From assembly GCA_031271875.1 (NCBI GenBank), contig JAISVD010000233.1, positions 1 through 8,320 of the forward strand: a stretch of 8,320 nucleotides of DNA, given 5' to 3'. The DNA is from Spirochaetaceae bacterium (GTDB taxonomy: Bacteria > Spirochaetota > Spirochaetia > Treponematales > Treponemataceae). Position 1 is the stretch's first letter. Every line of letters begins with the position of its first letter. The notes under the pieces were generated by a model. It ran no database searches. It had not been told where the DNA came from and saw only the letters and a program-made list of their open reading frames with translations. Position numbers and translations under genes: made by a program. Below, one piece after another: positions 7,517-8,320 of the stretch.

Positions 7517-7995
7517 TCCTCCGCTCCTTTCAGGTCTCCTGAATCTATGAATTCATAGAGTTCCGTACCGGAGACGGTATACTGTTCCATTATGTCTACA
7601 TAGGTATAATCGGTGCCGCTGCTGCTCTTCCAGGACTGTTCAACATCCGCGCTGAATCCCTTCCCGGCCAGGGCGAGTTCGTCCGCGGTGGCGGAAACCG
7701 TGCCGCCCCCCGCACGGGCGACGATACGCTTGGAGGTGAGACTCGCGGTAGTCACCCATCCTTTCATGTTTCTGTTTTTATCCACAGTGATCTGGGTCCA
7801 TTTCCCATCCTCAGCGACCACGGTAACGGTATCCCCGTAGACGAGCTCGGTCAGGGTGGAGGCAAAAAAGCCTGTCCCCGACTTCACGGCGGCTTTTTCC
7901 ACAGCCACATACATCCTGTCTCCGGGCTTTGCGGAGAGGGAGAGCAGGACAATACTATTGAGAAAGATAATCAGCAAAATCTTTTTCATCTTCAT
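7513..7995 (-). CDS. Exported SH3b-domain protein
   Basis: Predicted secreted or periplasmic protein of 160 residues. A signal peptide with lysines, a hydrophobic core (ILLIIFLNSIVLLSLSA) and likely cleavage after A22 is followed by a bacterial SH3 domain. The latter spans about residues 26-90 (MYVAVEKAAVKSGTGFFASTL, YGDTVTVVAEDGKWTQI, GWVTTASL). Such domains often bind cell-wall peptides or protein partners; the ligand here is unknown. The C-terminal 60 residues (FSADVEQSWKSSSG, YVDIMEQYTVSGTELYEFI) form a conserved-looking helical tail whose function I cannot name. ATG 7995 is chosen because the signal peptide begins there and AGAGG lies eight bases upstream; the frame is open to 8061, but that extension is not signal-like. 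An ATG two codons later (7989) is possible. It is the first gene of the SH3/M48/cyclase cassette. Confidence 0.85.
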   Translation of the reverse strand: MKMKKILLIIFLNSIVLLSLSAKPGDRMYVAVEKAAVKSGTGFFASTLTELVYGDTVTVVAEDGKWTQITVDKNRNMKGWVTTASLTSKRIVARAGGGTVSATADELALAGKGFSADVEQSWKSSSGTDYTYVDIMEQYTVSGTELYEFIDSGDLKGAEE

Positions 7996-8096
7996 TGAAT
8001 AAACCTCTGATTGAATATTACAGGAATCGTTTTCTGTCACTGAACAATCCGGTACAAACACACTGTATCCGGCTTTTACAGACGGATCGCGTTCCT

Positions 8097-8138
8097 GATA
8101 CTATCGATATATGATAGTATATCATGAATCATACATGA
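8097..8138 (-). promoter_or_regulatory. AT-rich nested dyads overlapping a candidate extended -10 promoter for the SH3/M48/cyclase genes
   Basis: A perfect 8-base inverted repeat, ATACTATC (8098-8105) and GATAGTAT (8113-8120), encloses a 7-base loop. A second dyad, ATGATA-GTA-TATCAT (8111-8125), overlaps it, and TCATG/CATGA (8122-8126, 8134-8138) forms a third. On the minus strand TGATATACT (8124-8116) matches an extended -10 (TGn plus TATACT), which would start transcription near 8109 and give a leader of about 114 bases to ATG 7995. No good -35 is visible. The overlap of dyad and -10 is the arrangement expected of a repressor operator. That is inference from the layout, and local AT-richness alone could create some of these symmetries. 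Confidence 0.4.
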
Positions 8139-8233
8139 AAAACAGCGGAATTCGGGAAAAGGTTTCATTTTTACCGCTGCAACCGGGGACAGAGCTTGAG
8201 GTATGGGAAAGAGCATTTTTCCGGGCGGTATTG

Positions 8234-8239
8234 TATACT
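8234..8239 (+). promoter_or_regulatory. Possible -10 box for the right-edge plus-strand gene
   Basis: TATACT differs from the consensus -10 at one position. Transcription would begin near 8246, about 48 bases before ATG 8294, which fits a short leader carrying the AAGGAG ribosome site. No recognisable -35 lies at 16-18 bases upstream, so the call is weak. Confidence 0.25.
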
Positions 8240-8293
8240 TGACTTATGGAAAACCGGCGGAACAGCCGGAAAAGAGGAGAAGGAGCTGAAGGG

Positions 8294-8320
8294 ATGAAAA
8301 AATTTTTGGGGGAATTCAAG
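8294..8320 (+). CDS. Start of a plus-strand gene truncated by the window edge
   Basis: Only nine codons are visible (MKKFLGEFK). ATG 8294 is preceded by AAGGAG with eight bases of spacing, a strong ribosome site. An in-frame ATG at 8246 would add 16 residues rich in Arg, Gly and Glu, but the TATACT box at 8234 would then put transcription start on that codon, so 8294 is preferred. The opening MKKFLxEFK resembles the N-terminus of many large-conductance mechanosensitive channels (MscL, typically followed by an F-x-x-(R/K)GN segment). Nine residues cannot establish this, and it should be treated as a guess. The gene is divergent from the SH3 gene. Confidence 0.5.

Larger units (their letters stand above)
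7996..8293. other. Divergent intergenic region (~300 bases)
   Basis: This stretch separates the minus-strand SH3 gene from the plus-strand gene at the right edge. It holds the dyad-rich segment at 8097-8138 and, on the minus strand, an AGAGG ribosome site just before 7995. On the plus strand a TATACT box lies at 8234-8239. A small inverted repeat, CCGGC/GCCGG (8254-8258, 8265-8269), lies in what would be the leader of the plus-strand gene. Two short plus-strand frames (8135-8242, 35 residues; 8203-8289, 28 residues) have no convincing ribosome sites or recognisable sequence and are not called as genes. No tRNA or riboswitch fold was recognised. Confidence 0.6.

Noticed and set aside
8135..8242. 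35-residue plus-strand frame from ATG 8135 in the intergenic region.
   Set aside because: No ribosome site, the start lies within the AT-rich dyads, and the translation has no recognisable features.
8254..8269. CCGGC/GCCGG hairpin followed by TTTT on the minus strand, considered as a minus-strand terminator.
   Set aside because: Stem of only five base pairs and a short, interrupted T-run; it also lies in the leader of a likely plus-strand gene.
8122..8319. Minus-strand 65-residue open frame at the right edge.
   Set aside because: It lies opposite the better-supported plus-strand start with its AAGGAG site, and its translation looks non-protein-like.

Overview
The window looks like ordinary chromosomal DNA of moderately high GC from a Gram-negative-type bacterium, most likely a spirochaete (Treponema/Spirochaeta/Sediminispirochaeta-like). 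That placement is inference. It rests on the dnaX-ybaB-recR order (which I recall from treponemes but which is widespread), a CHASE2-type adenylate cyclase, and secreted SH3 and lipoprotein partners. No rRNA, tRNA, CRISPR array, insertion sequence or prophage signature was seen.

Layout. Bases 2-1489 (+) hold the C-terminal ~495 residues of polyphosphate kinase 1, whose N-terminus lies outside the window. It converges, with only 23 bases between stop codons, on a long minus-strand block that reads right to left. That block is: secreted SH3-domain protein (7995-7513), M48 metalloprotease lipoprotein (7516-6608), CHASE2 adenylate cyclase (6602-4449), a 71-base gap, dnaX (4377-2485), a 52-base gap, ybaB/ebfC (2432-2103) and recR (2100-1513). 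The last ~325 bases hold a divergent regulatory region with an AT-rich dyad overlapping a possible extended -10 promoter, then the first codons of a plus-strand gene cut off by the window edge.

How the genes fit together. The three right-hand genes are packed stop-on-start (a 4-base ATGA overlap, then at most a few bases), so they are probably co-translated. All three act at or outside the inner membrane: an exported SH3b protein, a lipid-anchored zinc protease and a cyclase with an extracytoplasmic CHASE2 sensor. A plausible reading is an envelope-sensing cAMP module, but no ligand or partner can be read from sequence. The left-hand genes are the classic replication/repair set: clamp-loader subunit DnaX, nucleoid-associated YbaB and recombination mediator RecR. 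Candidate regulatory features are a possible internal promoter for ybaB-recR near the dnaX stop, and a 7-A run in the DnaX linker that could permit tau/gamma-type dual products.

Most of the window is well-conserved housekeeping sequence. The parts worth a second look are the SH3/M48/cyclase cassette, the A-run in dnaX and the dyad-rich divergent promoter region. I do not see strong evidence for a wholly new system.
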